This document shows, piece by piece, positions 18,174 to 28,001 of a stretch of 41,770 bases of DNA. Origin of the DNA: Bacillota bacterium (GTDB lineage: Bacteria; Bacillota_E; Symbiobacteriia; Symbiobacteriales; Symbiobacteriaceae); assembly GCA_003242675.1 (NCBI GenBank), contig QGVE01000007.1, positions 1 through 41,770 of the forward strand, in the 5' to 3' direction. How positions within the stretch are numbered: the first letter of the stretch is position 1; each line of letters starts with the position of its first letter. Position numbers and translations under genes: made by a program. A model generated the notes under the pieces. The model worked only from the letters and a program-made list of their open reading frames with translations. It ran no database searches and had not been told where the DNA came from.

Positions 18174-19724
18174 TCAGCGCGGGTTCCCCCGCCCGCCCTG
18201 CCCGGGGCGGTCGCGGTCGCCGCGCCGGTCATCGTCCCCGCGCCCGGGGCTGCCCTTGCCAGCGCTTCCCCGATCGTCCGGGCCCGGCCGATCGCGGTCC
18301 CGGCCGCGCCCGTCGCCGTCATCGCCCTTCTCGCGCCCGGAACGGCCGCTGCCGGGGCTGCCCTGGCTGCCCCGGCCCGACCGCCCCCGGTCGCCATCGT
18401 CGTCATCATCGTCGCCGTCATCACGGTCGCCGCCGCGCCCAGCGCCTCCGCCGGGGCCGCTCCGGTTCCCCGAACCCGGCCCGTCGCGGCTCTCGCCGCG
18501 CCGGTCGTCACTGGGGCGGCCGCTGACGCCATCCGCGCCGCGTCCCGCGTTCCCCTTGCCGGGTTTGTCCGGGCTGCCCTGGTCCTTCCGGTCGCGGTCC
18601 CCGCCGCGCCGGTCGTCGTCGCTGCTCCGGCCGGCCGTGTCCCTGCCGGTGCCCGGCTGGCTCCAGGGGGTCGACGGGCCGCTCTCCCGCCGGTCCCCGT
18701 CGCCGCCGGTGCGCCACTGTTCGCCGTTATCCCACGGGCTGCCGGAACTGCCCTTGGCGGAATTGCCCTTGCCGGGATGGCTCTTGCCGGGATTGCCCTT
18801 TCCGGGGCTGTCCTTCCCGGGCCCGCCCTTGTCCGCCCGGGGCTGCCCCGCCGGACCGGCATCTTCCCCCCGGCCCGCGGCGTCACCCTTCGCCGCGGGC
18901 TTTGCAGCGGGCTCCACCTGCGACCGCCGCTGCTCGGCGCGGCGGAGCACCTCGTCCGGGTCGATGCCCAGCGACTTCAGGAACTGGCCCGGCGGCACCT
19001 CCCGGATCGCGTCCGCCGTGACCTCCGGGTGCTCGGCCCGCACCTCCTCCAGGATGATCAGCTTCGGCACCGTCAGGTCCTGCCTGCGGGCCTCCTCCAC
19101 CTCCTCCGCGGTCGCCTGCACGACGGCGATGCCGGCCTCCGGGGAGACGCCCCGGCTCTCGGCCTCCTGGGCGACCACGGACTGCAGAGCGGCGCGGGAG
19201 CGCTCCACGATCGCCTGCGCCAGGCTGGGATCCGGCGCCTTCCCGCCCACCGGCGCCACGGCCACCACGACGGCGCTGTCATCCGCGGCGGGGTTCAGCT
19301 TTCCGAGCAGGATGGCCTGGCTGGCGATGGCCCGCGCGACCTCCTCGACGGGCCGCCGCCGCCACTCGACCCGGGCCAGCACCTCCCGGCCGTCCGCGTT
19401 GAGCCCCACGGCGTCCACCACCTGCCGGCGGCCGCTCACCGTGAGCTGGACGCTCGGGTTGATGTCGATCATCACCAGGGCGGCCGGCTGGGCCAGGCTC
19501 CACTGCCAGTAGCCGACCGGGGCGAGGATCGCCAGCACCACCGCGGCCGCTGCCACCCAGAGCCGGGCCCACCGGAGCCCGGTCCCGGTTTCCGCCTCGG
19601 GCAAGAGGATCTCATCGCCTACCGCCGCTTCGCCGTCGGGCAGGGGGACGCGCCGGAACTCGCCCGCCGGTGTCAGCACGATCCCGGTCTTCCCCTCCAC
19701 CTCCAGCAGAATGCCCTTCTGCAT
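18174..19724 (-). CDS. rsgI: Anti-sigma-I factor RsgI with a long charged low-complexity tail
   Basis: Membrane anti-sigma factor of SigI. 516 residues. The N-terminal cytosolic domain (1-50) binds sigma; one membrane helix spans about 52-75. The extracytoplasmic domain begins with IDINPSVQLTVSG, containing the Asn89-Pro90 bond where clostridial RsgI proteins self-cleave. The structured part ends near residue 270. Residues 272-516 are extremely rich in Gly, Asp, Arg, Ser and Pro, with PGKxx pentapeptides (302-321) and a six-Asp run near 438-443. In clostridia this end carries carbohydrate-binding or enzyme domains; none is visible here. The ATG has GAGGAGG upstream and the gene follows sigI by 20 bases. 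Confidence 0.92.
   Translation of the reverse strand: MQKGILLEVEGKTGIVLTPAGEFRRVPLPDGEAAVGDEILLPEAETGTGLRWARLWVAAAAVVLAILAPVGYWQWSLAQPAALVMIDINPSVQLTVSGRRQVVDAVGLNADGREVLARVEWRRRPVEEVARAIASQAILLGKLNPAADDSAVVVAVAPVGGKAPDPSLAQAIVERSRAALQSVVAQEAESRGVSPEAGIAVVQATAEEVEEARRQDLTVPKLIILEEVRAEHPEVTADAIREVPPGQFLKSLGIDPDEVLRRAEQRRSQVEPAAKPAAKGDAAGRGEDAGPAGQPRADKGGPGKDSPGKGNPGKSHPGKGNSAKGSSGSPWDNGEQWRTGGDGDRRESGPSTPWSQPGTGRDTAGRSSDDDRRGGDRDRKDQGSPDKPGKGNAGRGADGVSGRPSDDRRGESRDGPGSGNRSGPGGGAGRGGDRDDGDDDDDDGDRGRSGRGSQGSPGSGRSGREKGDDGDGRGRDRDRPGPDDRGSAGKGSPGRGDDDRRGDRDRPGQGGRGNPR
18762..18821. repeat. 15-base tandem repeats encoding PGKxx in RsgI
   Basis: Four consecutive, diverged 15-base units encode PGKDS, PGKGN, PGKSH and PGKGN. 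They sit in the low-complexity tail of RsgI and are a likely site of length variation between strains. Confidence 0.7.
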
Positions 19725-19744
19725 ACGCGATGCCTCCTCGTGCC

Positions 19745-20509
19745 TCAGACCGCGATGTAGCTGCGCAGGTAGACGAAGTCCTCCAGGAGCAGCAGCGCGA
19801 CGGCGATGATGTACTTCCGCTGTCGCTCCAGGGTCTTCCGGCTGACCGTCACTCGCCGCTCCAGCTGCTTCAATGGAAGCTCCCTGCGGCTCAGCAGGTG
19901 CCCGGCGAGCGCCGGATCCTCGGCCACCATGCGGGCGATCGCGATCGCCCGCTCCCGGGCATCCTCGTGCTTGGGCGAAGCCTCGACCAGGTCGCTGAAG
20001 CGGATGCCGAATTCGGCCAGACGACGGGCGTAGCGGGCGATCTCCTGCCGCCGCTCCTCGGCCTCCAGCTGGCGCTCGTGGGCGGCCATGGCCTCCTGGA
20101 TCTCCAGCCCGTCGAGGGGATTGCCGGCGTCATCTTCGGTTGTGAACTCGCTGAGCGGCACCTCCGCACGGCTGGCGCTGCGCCGGTAGAAGTCCACCAG
20201 GCGCCGCCGGATCACCATCTCCGCGAAGGGGACGAATGCGGTGCCCTTCTCCGGGTCGAACTTGTCGATGGCCTCGTTCAGGGCGATCAGGCCCACGGAG
20301 ACCTCCTCGTCCCGTCCCACCACGAGGTACCGTCCCGTGACCTGGCTGCCCACCCGCAGGACGAGCGGCGTGTAGGCGCGGATGAGCTCCTCGCGCGCGG
20401 TCGCATCGCCGGCCCTGACCCGCCCGAGCAACTCCTCCGCGGGAGAGGGATCCCGCTGGCCCGTGCCGTCCGAGAGGCTCAGCAGAAAGGTCAGCAGCAA
20501 CTCCGTCAC
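19745..20509 (-). CDS. sigI: RNA polymerase sigma factor SigI
   Basis: Alternative sigma factor paired with RsgI, responding in Bacillus to heat and in clostridia to polysaccharides. 254 residues. Region 2 is conserved (ELIRAYTPLVLRVGSQV, then VSVGLIALNEAIDKFDPEKGTAFVPFAEMVIRRRLVDFYRR). The SigI-specific C-terminal half contains FGIRFSDLVEASPKHEDARERAIAIARMVAED and LPLKQLERRVTVSRKTLERQRKYIIAVALLLLEDF, ending YLRSYIAV. Region 4 of ordinary sigma factors is absent, as expected for SigI. The start is GTG 20509, or TTG 20500 which has a better AGAGGTGA site. A candidate SigI-type promoter precedes it. Insertion into the ruv-spoIID interval is unusual. Confidence 0.93.
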   Translation of the reverse strand: MTELLLTFLLSLSDGTGQRDPSPAEELLGRVRAGDATAREELIRAYTPLVLRVGSQVTGRYLVVGRDEEVSVGLIALNEAIDKFDPEKGTAFVPFAEMVIRRRLVDFYRRSASRAEVPLSEFTTEDDAGNPLDGLEIQEAMAAHERQLEAEERRQEIARYARRLAEFGIRFSDLVEASPKHEDARERAIAIARMVAEDPALAGHLLSRRELPLKQLERRVTVSRKTLERQRKYIIAVALLLLEDFVYLRSYIAV

Positions 20510-20529
20510 CTCTCGCCTTCATATAACCC

Positions 20530-20557
20530 TTCGCACGCGACCGCGCGTTTTGGGGGG
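20530..20557 (-). promoter_or_regulatory. Candidate SigI-dependent autoregulatory promoter
   Basis: On the minus strand, CCCCCCAAAA (20548-20557), 14 bases, then CGAA (20530-20533). From memory, described SigI promoters have a C-run/A-run -35 and a CGAA -10. The element lies in the ruvB-sigI gap, 20 bases before the first sigI start codon. Confidence 0.5.
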
Positions 20558-20600
20558 CAGCCGCATCCGAAAGCCGTGGAATCGCCCCTTCCAGGGCCCG

Positions 20601-21644
20601 TCAGAAGAGCCGCGACTGAACGGGTCCCTCCTCCCCGTCCGGGTGTTCGGAGTACGGGATGTTCAGGTACTCATACGCCGCCCGGGTGACGATCCGCCCC
20701 CGCGGGGTGCGCTGCAGGAACCCGATCTGCATCAGGTACGGCTCGTACACGTCCTCGATCGTCTCCGGCTCCTCGCTGGTCGCCGCGGCGATCGTGTCCA
20801 GCCCCACCGGGCCGCCGCCGTAGTTGCGGATGATCGTCAGCAGCACCTTGTGGTCGACCGCATCCAGGCCCATGGGGTCGACCCCCATCATCCGCAGACC
20901 GGCGTCGGCGACCTCGCGGGTGATCACGCCGTCGGCTTTGACCTGCGCATAGTCCCTGAGCCGCCGGAGCAGCCGGTTCGCCACCCGGGGGGTGCCCCGG
21001 GAGCGGCGGGCGATCTCCCGCGCCCCTTCGGGGTCGAGCGGCACCTTCAGGATGCGGGCGGACCGCATGAGGATCTGGGTCAGCTCCTCCTCGGTGTAGA
21101 ACTGCAGCTGCAGCACCACGCCGAAGCGGTCCCGGAGGGGCGAGGTGAGGGCCCCGTACCGGGTGGTCGCGCCGATCAGCGTGAAGCGGGGCAGGTCGAG
21201 GCGCAGGGTGCGCGCCGCGGGCCCCTTGCCGAGGATGATGTCCAGGGCGAAGTCCTCCATGGCCGGGTAGAGCGTCTCCTCCACCAGCCGGTTGAGCCGG
21301 TGGATCTCGTCGACGAACAGCACGTCGCCCTCGGAGAGCTGGGTCAGGATCGCGGCCAGGTCGCCCTGGTGCGAGATGGCCGGACCGGACGTGATGCGCA
21401 GGTTGACGCCCATCTCGTGCGCGATGATGTGGGCCAGGGTCGTCTTGCCCAGGCCCGGCGGCCCGTAGAGCAGCACGTGATCCAGCGGCTCGCCCCGCTG
21501 CTTGGCCGCCGCGATGTAGATGGACAGCTCCTCCTTCACCCGCTCCTGCCCGGGGTAGTCCGCCAGCCGCTGCGGGCGGAGCGTCTCCTCGATGTGGGCT
21601 TCCTCCGGACGGCGGTGGCCGGAGACGAACCGTTCCTCACTCAT
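20601..21644 (-). CDS. ruvB: Holliday junction branch-migration ATPase RuvB
   Basis: Hexameric motor that drives branch migration with RuvA. 347 residues. Walker A is [16 protein letters not shown], Walker B is [16 protein letters not shown], sensor 1 is [22 protein letters not shown] with the arginine finger. The C-terminal winged helix contains [41 protein letters not shown]. It starts with ATG 6 bases after the ruvA stop. Full length and intact. Confidence 0.98.
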   Translation of the reverse strand: MSEERFVSGHRRPEEAHIEETLRPQRLADYPGQERVKEELSIYIAAAKQRGEPLDHVLLYGPPGLGKTTLAHIIAHEMGVNLRITSGPAISHQGDLAAILTQLSEGDVLFVDEIHRLNRLVEETLYPAMEDFALDIILGKGPAARTLRLDLPRFTLIGATTRYGALTSPLRDRFGVVLQLQFYTEEELTQILMRSARILKVPLDPEGAREIARRSRGTPRVANRLLRRLRDYAQVKADGVITREVADAGLRMMGVDPMGLDAVDHKVLLTIIRNYGGGPVGLDTIAAATSEEPETIEDVYEPYLMQIGFLQRTPRGRIVTRAAYEYLNIPYSEHPDGEEGPVQSRLF

Positions 21645-21650
21645 GCCGCA

Positions 21651-22265
21651 TTACCCCCGGTACAGTTGCTTCAGGGCCAGGCGGACGAGGGTCTCCACCG
21701 GCAACGCCTCGCCCGCCTCTTCCCGCACCCGCGCAAGGGCCGCCGCGGCCTCGCTCCGGCTGTAGCCCAGCGCGCACAGGGCCTCGAACGCCTCGGCCCA
21801 GGCATCGCCACCCGGCGCCGCCGCGCCGCCCAAGCCGCTGGGTGCCGGGGCCGCCGCGGGCAGGGCGCCGATCTTGTCCTTCAGCTCCAGCACCAGCCGC
21901 TTCGCCGTCTTCCGGCCGATGCCGGGCACCCGGCAGATGGCGTCGAGGTCCTCGAAAGCCACCGCCCGCCGGAACGACTCGGGATCGGTGGTGGAGAGCA
22001 CGGCCAGGGCCACCTTCGGCCCGATGCCGTCCACCCGGAGGAGCAGTTCGAACAGCTCATACTCGGCCGGGGTCAGGAAGCCGTACAGGGTGAGGGCGTC
22101 CTCCCGGACCTGCAGGTAGGTGTACAGCTGCACCGCGGCGCCCTGGGCCGGCAGGCGCGTCCGCGTCGAGGCGGGGACGAGGCAGCGGTAGCCGACCCCC
22201 GCCACGTCGATGACGACCCAGTCCGCGCCCGCGGCGACCAGCTCGCCGCGCAAGTGTGCGATCAT
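21651..22265 (-). CDS. ruvA: Holliday junction DNA helicase subunit RuvA
   Basis: Tetrameric junction-binding partner of RuvB. 204 residues. N-terminal OB fold (MIAHLRGELVAAGADWVVIDVAGVGYRCLVP), two helix-hairpin-helix segments (LLRVDGIGPKVALAVLS and ICRVPGIGRKTAKRLVLELKDKIG), a flexible Ala/Pro linker (about 136-152) and the C-terminal RuvB-binding domain (EALCALGYSRSEAAAALARV). It starts one base after the ruvC stop. Confidence 0.97.
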   Translation of the reverse strand: MIAHLRGELVAAGADWVVIDVAGVGYRCLVPASTRTRLPAQGAAVQLYTYLQVREDALTLYGFLTPAEYELFELLLRVDGIGPKVALAVLSTTDPESFRRAVAFEDLDAICRVPGIGRKTAKRLVLELKDKIGALPAAAPAPSGLGGAAAPGGDAWAEAFEALCALGYSRSEAAAALARVREEAGEALPVETLVRLALKQLYRG

Positions 22266-22266
22266 G

Positions 22267-22767
22267 CTAGAACGGACCTCCCAACCGGGCGGTGAGGCTC
22301 TCGCTGTGCAGCCCCGCCAGGGCGACCGCCAGGGCGTCGGCGACGTCGTCGGGCCGGGGCGGCTCCGGCAGCCCGAGCAGGGTCTGAACCATGCGCTGCA
22401 CCTGCGCCTTGCCGGCCCGGCCGTAGCCGGTGACGGCCATCTTCACCTGCATGGGCGTGAACTCCCGGACCGGCACCAGGCGCTCCGCCGCGGCCAGCAG
22501 GACGATGCCCCGCGCCTGCCCGACGTGGATCGCCGTCGTCACGTTGCGCCCGAAGAAGAGCTCCTCCACGGCCAGCGCGTCGGGGCGGTAGCGGGCCATG
22601 AGGTCGATGACGCCGCGGTAGAGCGCCTGCAGCCGGAGCTCCGTCCGCATGTCCGGAGGGGTTTCCAGGCAGCCGTAGGCCACCGCCCGCTCCCGCCCCG
22701 CCCCCGCGTCCTCCACGATGCCGTAACCCATCCGGGCCGTGCCGGGGTCGATGCCGAGAATGCGCAA
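22267..22767 (-). CDS. ruvC: Crossover junction endonuclease RuvC
   Basis: Resolves Holliday junctions by paired nicks. 166 residues. RNase H-like core with the four acidic catalytic positions: Asp7 in [16 protein letters not shown], Glu in [14 protein letters not shown], and two Asp in the C-terminal helix segment [17 protein letters not shown] start (22765-22767) behind GAGGTGG. First gene of ruvCAB. Confidence 0.97.
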   Translation of the reverse strand: MRILGIDPGTARMGYGIVEDAGAGRERAVAYGCLETPPDMRTELRLQALYRGVIDLMARYRPDALAVEELFFGRNVTTAIHVGQARGIVLLAAAERLVPVREFTPMQVKMAVTGYGRAGKAQVQRMVQTLLGLPEPPRPDDVADALAVALAGLHSESLTARLGGPF

Positions 22768-22854
22768 GAGCCCACCACCTCAGCCGCACTTTCGCTTAAC
22801 GTTTTTCTGTTCGGGCTCCGAACGGGCTTGTCCTGCCCGGCCCGGGAATTCGCC

Positions 22855-22883
22855 TTGAAGCGGGGCGGGAGGCATGTTATTCT
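22855..22883 (+). promoter_or_regulatory. Sigma-A-type promoter for the LCP gene
   Basis: TTGAAG (22855-22860), 17-base spacer, TATTCT (22878-22883). It lies in the divergent gap between ruvC and the LCP gene, about 70 bases before its start codon. Confidence 0.6.
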
Positions 22884-22951
22884 CAGGTGGTTGTAGAACC
22901 CTACTTCAACTACTGTGTGCGGCAACGCCGCTGCGGAGAGGGGACCGGCAC

Positions 22952-23848
22952 ATGGCAACCAGACGCCGCATCCTGCCGATCGCGCTCGCTGCCCTGCTGC
23001 TCCTCCTCGGGGGCGCCGCGGCCGCAGCCTGGTTTGGCGCGCGGCCGGTGAACGTGCTGCTGATGGGCCTCGACGAGGGGAAGACCCGCACCGACGTACT
23101 GGTCCTGGCGCACCTCGACCCGCGGCAGGGGCTGCTCAACCTGCTGTCGATCCCCCGGGACACCCTGGTGGAGATCGACTGCGCGGACCTCAGCGACTGG
23201 TGCGTCACGCCCGACAAGCTGGCCCACGCCCACGCCTACGGCGGGGAGCGCGGGCCCGAGGTCACCGTCGCGACCGTGGAGCGGCTGCTCGGGGTGGACA
23301 TCGACCACTACGTGCGGGTGGACTTCGAAGGCTTCCAGAAGGTCGTGGACCTGTTGGGCGGCGTGGACCTGGTCATCGCCGAGGACATGCACTACGAGGA
23401 CCCGTACGCCAACCCGCCGCTCTACATCCACTTCGAGGCCTCGGACCAGCCGCAGCACCTGGACGGGAAGCGGGCGCTGGAGTTCGTCCGCTACCGCGGG
23501 GCCACCGGCGACATCGGCCGCACCGAGCGCACCAAGCAGTTCCTGCTCGCCCTGGCCCGCAAGGCCAAGGAGACGCAGTCGCTGCCCCGGCTGCCGGCCG
23601 CCATCCGGACGGGGCTGGCCTGCGTCGACACCGACATCAACCTGCGGACCGCCCTCGGCCTGGCCGTCGCCCTGCTGCGGGTGGACCTGGACAAGGCGCA
23701 GACGGAGACCCTGCCCGGCTGGGACGACCCGGGGCACAGCCGGGGCTGGGTCTGGGTGCCGGACGAGGAGGCGATGGCCGAGGTCGTCGACCGGCTGATC
23801 GTGAACCCCCGGCCGCCGGCCCCGGAGCCGGAGGGCGGGCAGGACTGA
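22952..23848 (+). CDS. LytR-CpsA-Psr (LCP) family cell-wall polymer transferase
   Basis: Attaches teichoic-acid-like or other glycopolymers to peptidoglycan. 298 residues. A short cytosolic start and one membrane helix (about 7-27) precede the extracellular LCP domain: VNVLLMGLDEGKTRTDVLVLAHLDP (RTD signature), LLSIPRDTLVEI (IPRD), KLAHAHAYGG, VDFEGFQKVVDLLGGVDL, and LEFVRYRGATGDIGRTERTKQFLLAL (R-x-R and the GDIGRTERQ-like motif). The ATG at 22952 follows GAGAGGGG; the frame continues upstream without a ribosome site. The Pro/Glu-rich C-terminus is short. Monocistronic by appearance. Confidence 0.95.
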   Translation: MATRRRILPIALAALLLLLGGAAAAAWFGARPVNVLLMGLDEGKTRTDVLVLAHLDPRQGLLNLLSIPRDTLVEIDCADLSDWCVTPDKLAHAHAYGGERGPEVTVATVERLLGVDIDHYVRVDFEGFQKVVDLLGGVDLVIAEDMHYEDPYANPPLYIHFEASDQPQHLDGKRALEFVRYRGATGDIGRTERTKQFLLALARKAKETQSLPRLPAAIRTGLACVDTDINLRTALGLAVALLRVDLDKAQTETLPGWDDPGHSRGWVWVPDEEAMAEVVDRLIVNPRPPAPEPEGGQD

Positions 23849-23853
23849 AGCCG

Positions 23854-23882
23854 GCCCGGGTGCAGGCCGTCGCCTGCCGGGC
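23854..23882 (+). terminator. Possible stem-loop after the LCP gene
   Basis: GCCCG..GCAGGC pairing with GCCTGC-CGGGC, with a three-base bulge and 4-base loop, 5 bases after the stop. No T-run. Confidence 0.35.
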
Positions 23883-23994
23883 CCTGGGCTGGATGGGCGA
23901 GCGGGGGCCCGGACGAATGGCCGTCATGACCATGGGAACCTGCACCTTCGTACTGGAAATCACACGCGTCCTCCCCAAGCCTCCCCATGAAAGG

Positions 23995-24000
23995 TATAAT
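23995..24000 (+). promoter_or_regulatory. Perfect TATAAT -10 box before the iron-type ABC operon
   Basis: TATAAT in an otherwise GC-rich gap of 228 bases, 77 bases before the binding-protein start. No convincing -35 hexamer lies 16-18 bases upstream, so an activator may be needed. No Fur-like 19-mer was seen nearby. Confidence 0.45.
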
Positions 24001-24076
24001 AGTCGCGGTCCAGGTTCGGCCGAGTCGTTTGCGCTTCACCTGGCGGTAATCGGTGCGCAATCTAGGAGGTAGTCCC

Positions 24077-25150
24077 ATGAACCTACGTAAGCGTGCGGCC
24101 GTCTCGCTCCTGGCTCTGTTCGCCCTGATCCTCACCGCCTGCGGTGGCCAGCAGCAGTCCCCGAGCACCCAGACACCGCCGAGCGGCAGTGGGCAGCAAG
24201 AGCAGCAGCAGGAGCCGCAGACGCCCGAGGAGCCCAAGGAGATCGTCGTCTACACGTCCCACCAGGCCGACATCCACGAACCGCTGTTCAAGCTCTTCGA
24301 GGAGGAGACCGGCATCAAGGTGACGCCGGTCTACGCCGCCACCGGCGAGCTCTTCCAGCGGATGCGGGCTGAGGCCAACAACCCGCTGGGCGACGTGATC
24401 TTCGGCGGCGGCGCGGAGACCCACGAGGCCAACAAGGACCTCCTGCAGCCCTACGTGCCCAAGGAGGTCGACAAGCTGGCCCCGGGCACCGTGGCCAAGG
24501 ACAACAGCTGGACCGGCTTCACCGCCCTGCCCATCGTCATCATGTACAACACCAATCTCGTGACGCCCGACGAGGCGCCGAAGGGCTTCGCCGACCTGAC
24601 CGATCCCAAGTGGGCAGGGAAGATCGCCATGCCCGACGCCGCCAAGTCCGGCTCCGCCTACACCACCGTGGTGACGATCCTCCACGCCTTTGGCCGGGAT
24701 GACGGCAAGGGCTGGCAGGTCATGTCTGACATCGTGAAGAACGCCAAGATCCTCAGCTCCTCGTCCCAGGGCCCGAAGGGCACCAACGACGGCGAGTACG
24801 CCATCGCCCTGACCCACGAGGAGGGGGCGTTCAAGTACGTGGCGGCGGGCGGCCCCGTGGCGATCGTCTACCCCGAGGAGGGCACGTCCAACGTGCCGGA
24901 TGCGATCGCCATCATCAAGGGCGCCAAGCACCCGGAGAACGCCAAGCTCTTCGTCGACTTCATGATCTCGCCGAAGGTACAGGAGTACGTGGCCAAGGAG
25001 CTGAACCGGCGGCCCGTGCGGACGGATGTCGCCCCGCCGGAGGGCCTGGAGGACGTGTCGAACATCAAGTTCCTGGACTACGACATGGACTGGGCGGCGA
25101 CTCACCGTGAAGAGGTCCTCGAGCAGTGGAAGGAGATCGTGGTCCAGTAG
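24077..25150 (+). CDS. Iron-type ABC transporter substrate-binding lipoprotein (system 1)
   Basis: Captures substrate outside the cell for the ATPase and permease that follow. 357 residues. Lipoprotein signal with lipobox LTAC (Cys22), then a Gln/Pro/Glu-rich tether (about 25-54). The periplasmic-binding fold begins EIVVYTSHQADIHEPLFKLFEEETGIKVTPVYAATGELFQRM, the layout of Fe(III)-family (FbpA-like) and 2-aminoethylphosphonate-like binding proteins. PIVIMYNTNLV and FADLTDPKWAGKIAMPD are also family-typical. ATG at 24077 with TAGGAGGT. Iron is the usual substrate but phosphonate or another oxyanion is possible. Confidence 0.92.
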   Translation: MNLRKRAAVSLLALFALILTACGGQQQSPSTQTPPSGSGQQEQQQEPQTPEEPKEIVVYTSHQADIHEPLFKLFEEETGIKVTPVYAATGELFQRMRAEANNPLGDVIFGGGAETHEANKDLLQPYVPKEVDKLAPGTVAKDNSWTGFTALPIVIMYNTNLVTPDEAPKGFADLTDPKWAGKIAMPDAAKSGSAYTTVVTILHAFGRDDGKGWQVMSDIVKNAKILSSSSQGPKGTNDGEYAIALTHEEGAFKYVAAGGPVAIVYPEEGTSNVPDAIAIIKGAKHPENAKLFVDFMISPKVQEYVAKELNRRPVRTDVAPPEGLEDVSNIKFLDYDMDWAATHREEVLEQWKEIVVQ

Positions 25151-25164
25151 CCACCGGCCCTGAT

Positions 25165-25191
25165 GGGGTGCTCCCTTGACGGGAGCACCCC
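25165..25191 (+). terminator. Stem-loop between binding protein and ATPase genes
   Basis: 11-bp perfect stem GGGGTGCTCCC with loop TTGAC and no T-run. In ABC operons such a hairpin commonly stabilises or partly terminates the message so that the binding protein is made in excess. Confidence 0.7.
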
Positions 25192-25236
25192 ACTGTCCTC
25201 ATTAGATGCACACTTGCCAACGTGGAGGTCGTGCGG

Positions 25237-26279
<1,043 letters not shown>

Positions 26280-26280
<1 letters not shown>

Positions 26281-27935
26281 TGGCCCGCGCGCGGCTCTGG
26301 CAGAAGTGGACGTTCTGGCACTGGGTGACCGCGGTCGCGCTGCTCCTCCTGGCCGTCGTGCTCGTCTACCCCGTGGGCCAGCTGCTGATCAAGTCGTTCC
26401 TCGCGAAAGACGGCGGCTTCACCCTGAAGAACTACGCCACCTTCCTGGGCAAGCGGTACTACCGGCTGGCCCTGACCAACAGCCTCTGGGTCTGCACGGT
26501 CTCCACGATCATCGCCACGGCGATCGGCGTCCCCATGGCCTTCCTGCTCACCCGCTACCGGCTGCCGGGGAAGCCCCTCCTCCGCACCCTGATCATCCTC
26601 TCGCTGCTCTCCCCGCCGTTCATCGGCACCTACTCCTGGATCGTCCTCCTGGGGCGGGCCGGCATCATCACCCGGGCGATGGAGTCCATCGGCATCACCC
26701 TGCCGACCATCTACGGCCCCCGGGGGATCATCCTGGTGTTCTCCCTGCACTTCTTCCCCTATGTCTACCTGTTCACGTCCGCGGCCCTGCAGTCGATCGA
26801 CCGCTCCCTGGAGGAGGCCGCGGACAACCTGGGCGTCACCGGTTGGACCCGGTTCCGCACCATCACCCTGCCCCTGGTGCTCCCGGCCATCTCCGCCGGC
26901 GCCCTGATGGCGTTCATGTCCGCGCTGGCCGACTTCGGCACGCCCCAGCTCATCGGCGAGGGCTTCCAGCTTCTGCCCATCGCCGCCTACTCCGAGTACA
27001 TGAACGAGATCGGGGGCAACCCCGGCATGGCGGGCGCCCTGTCGATGGGGCTGGTGGTCATCTCCGCCGCCGCCCTGTTCCTCCAGCGGTGGGTCACCCG
27101 CCGGAGCTTTGCGATGAGCAGCCTGCGGCCGCCGGAGGTCGTCGACCTGCCCCGGGGCCGGAAGATCCTCGCCACCGCCTTCTGCTACCTGGTGGTGCTG
27201 ACGGCGATCCTGCCGCAGGTGGTCGTCATGGTCTCCTCGTTCCGGAAGGCGAAGGGACCGATCTTCCTGAACGAGTTCGGCCTGGACAACTACCTGACGA
27301 TCTTCGACCGGGTGCCCGGCGCGGTGGCCAACACGTTCCGGCTCTCGACCGTGGCCATCGTGATCATGGTGATCGCCGGCATGCTGATGGCCTACGTGAT
27401 CGCCCGCCGGCGCAGTGTGGCGACGGCCGCGCTGGACGTGCTGCTCCTGATCCCCTACGTGCTGCCGGGCACGGTCATCGGCATCGCGCTGGTCACCGCG
27501 TTCAACCAGCCCCCGCTCGTCCTCACCGGCACGGCGACGATCCTCATCATCTCCTACGTCATCCGCAAGATCAGCTACACGGTCCGCTCCGCCTCGGCGG
27601 TGCTGGCCTCCCTCGACCCGTCGCTGGAGGAGGCCTCCATCAACCTGGGCGTGGGGCCCGTGGCCTCGTTCTTCCGGGTGACCGCGCCGCTGGTCTTCAA
27701 GGGCGTGCTGGCCGGAGCGGTGCTGTCGTGGGTGACGACGATCAACGAGCTGTCCAGCACGATCATCCTCTACCACGCCGGCACCATCACCATGCCGGTG
27801 GCCATCTACTCGCAGGTCATCTCCGACAACTTCGGCCTGGCCGCGGCGCTGAGCACGATCCTCACCCTGGCGACCGTGATCTCGCTCTGGCTGTTCCACA
27901 AGCTGGCGGGCAAGGACAGCGGCCTCTTGATGTAG
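26280..27935 (+). CDS. Iron-type ABC transporter permease, fused two-domain (system 1)
   Basis: Membrane channel. 551 residues made of two homologous permease halves, as in FbpB-type proteins, about 12 membrane helices. Each half carries an EAA loop: LEEAADNLGVTGWTRFRTITLPLVLP (about residue 178) and LEEASINLGVGPVASFFRVTAPLVF (about residue 449). The first helix is near residues 13-36. It starts inside the ATPase stop, showing tight coupling. Intact. Confidence 0.95.
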
Positions 27936-28001
27936 CGCGGCGGCCGCAGGGTGTCCGCCGCCTCCGGCCTGCTTCGTATGCTGAACACGGGAGGTCATGA
28001 C

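Noticed and set aside
16581..19760. An open frame of over 1000 codons on the plus strand across spoIID and rsgI
   Set aside because: It arises from codon bias of the opposite genes; the translated product is His/Arg/Gly/Pro-rich without recognisable domains, while both minus-strand genes are clear.
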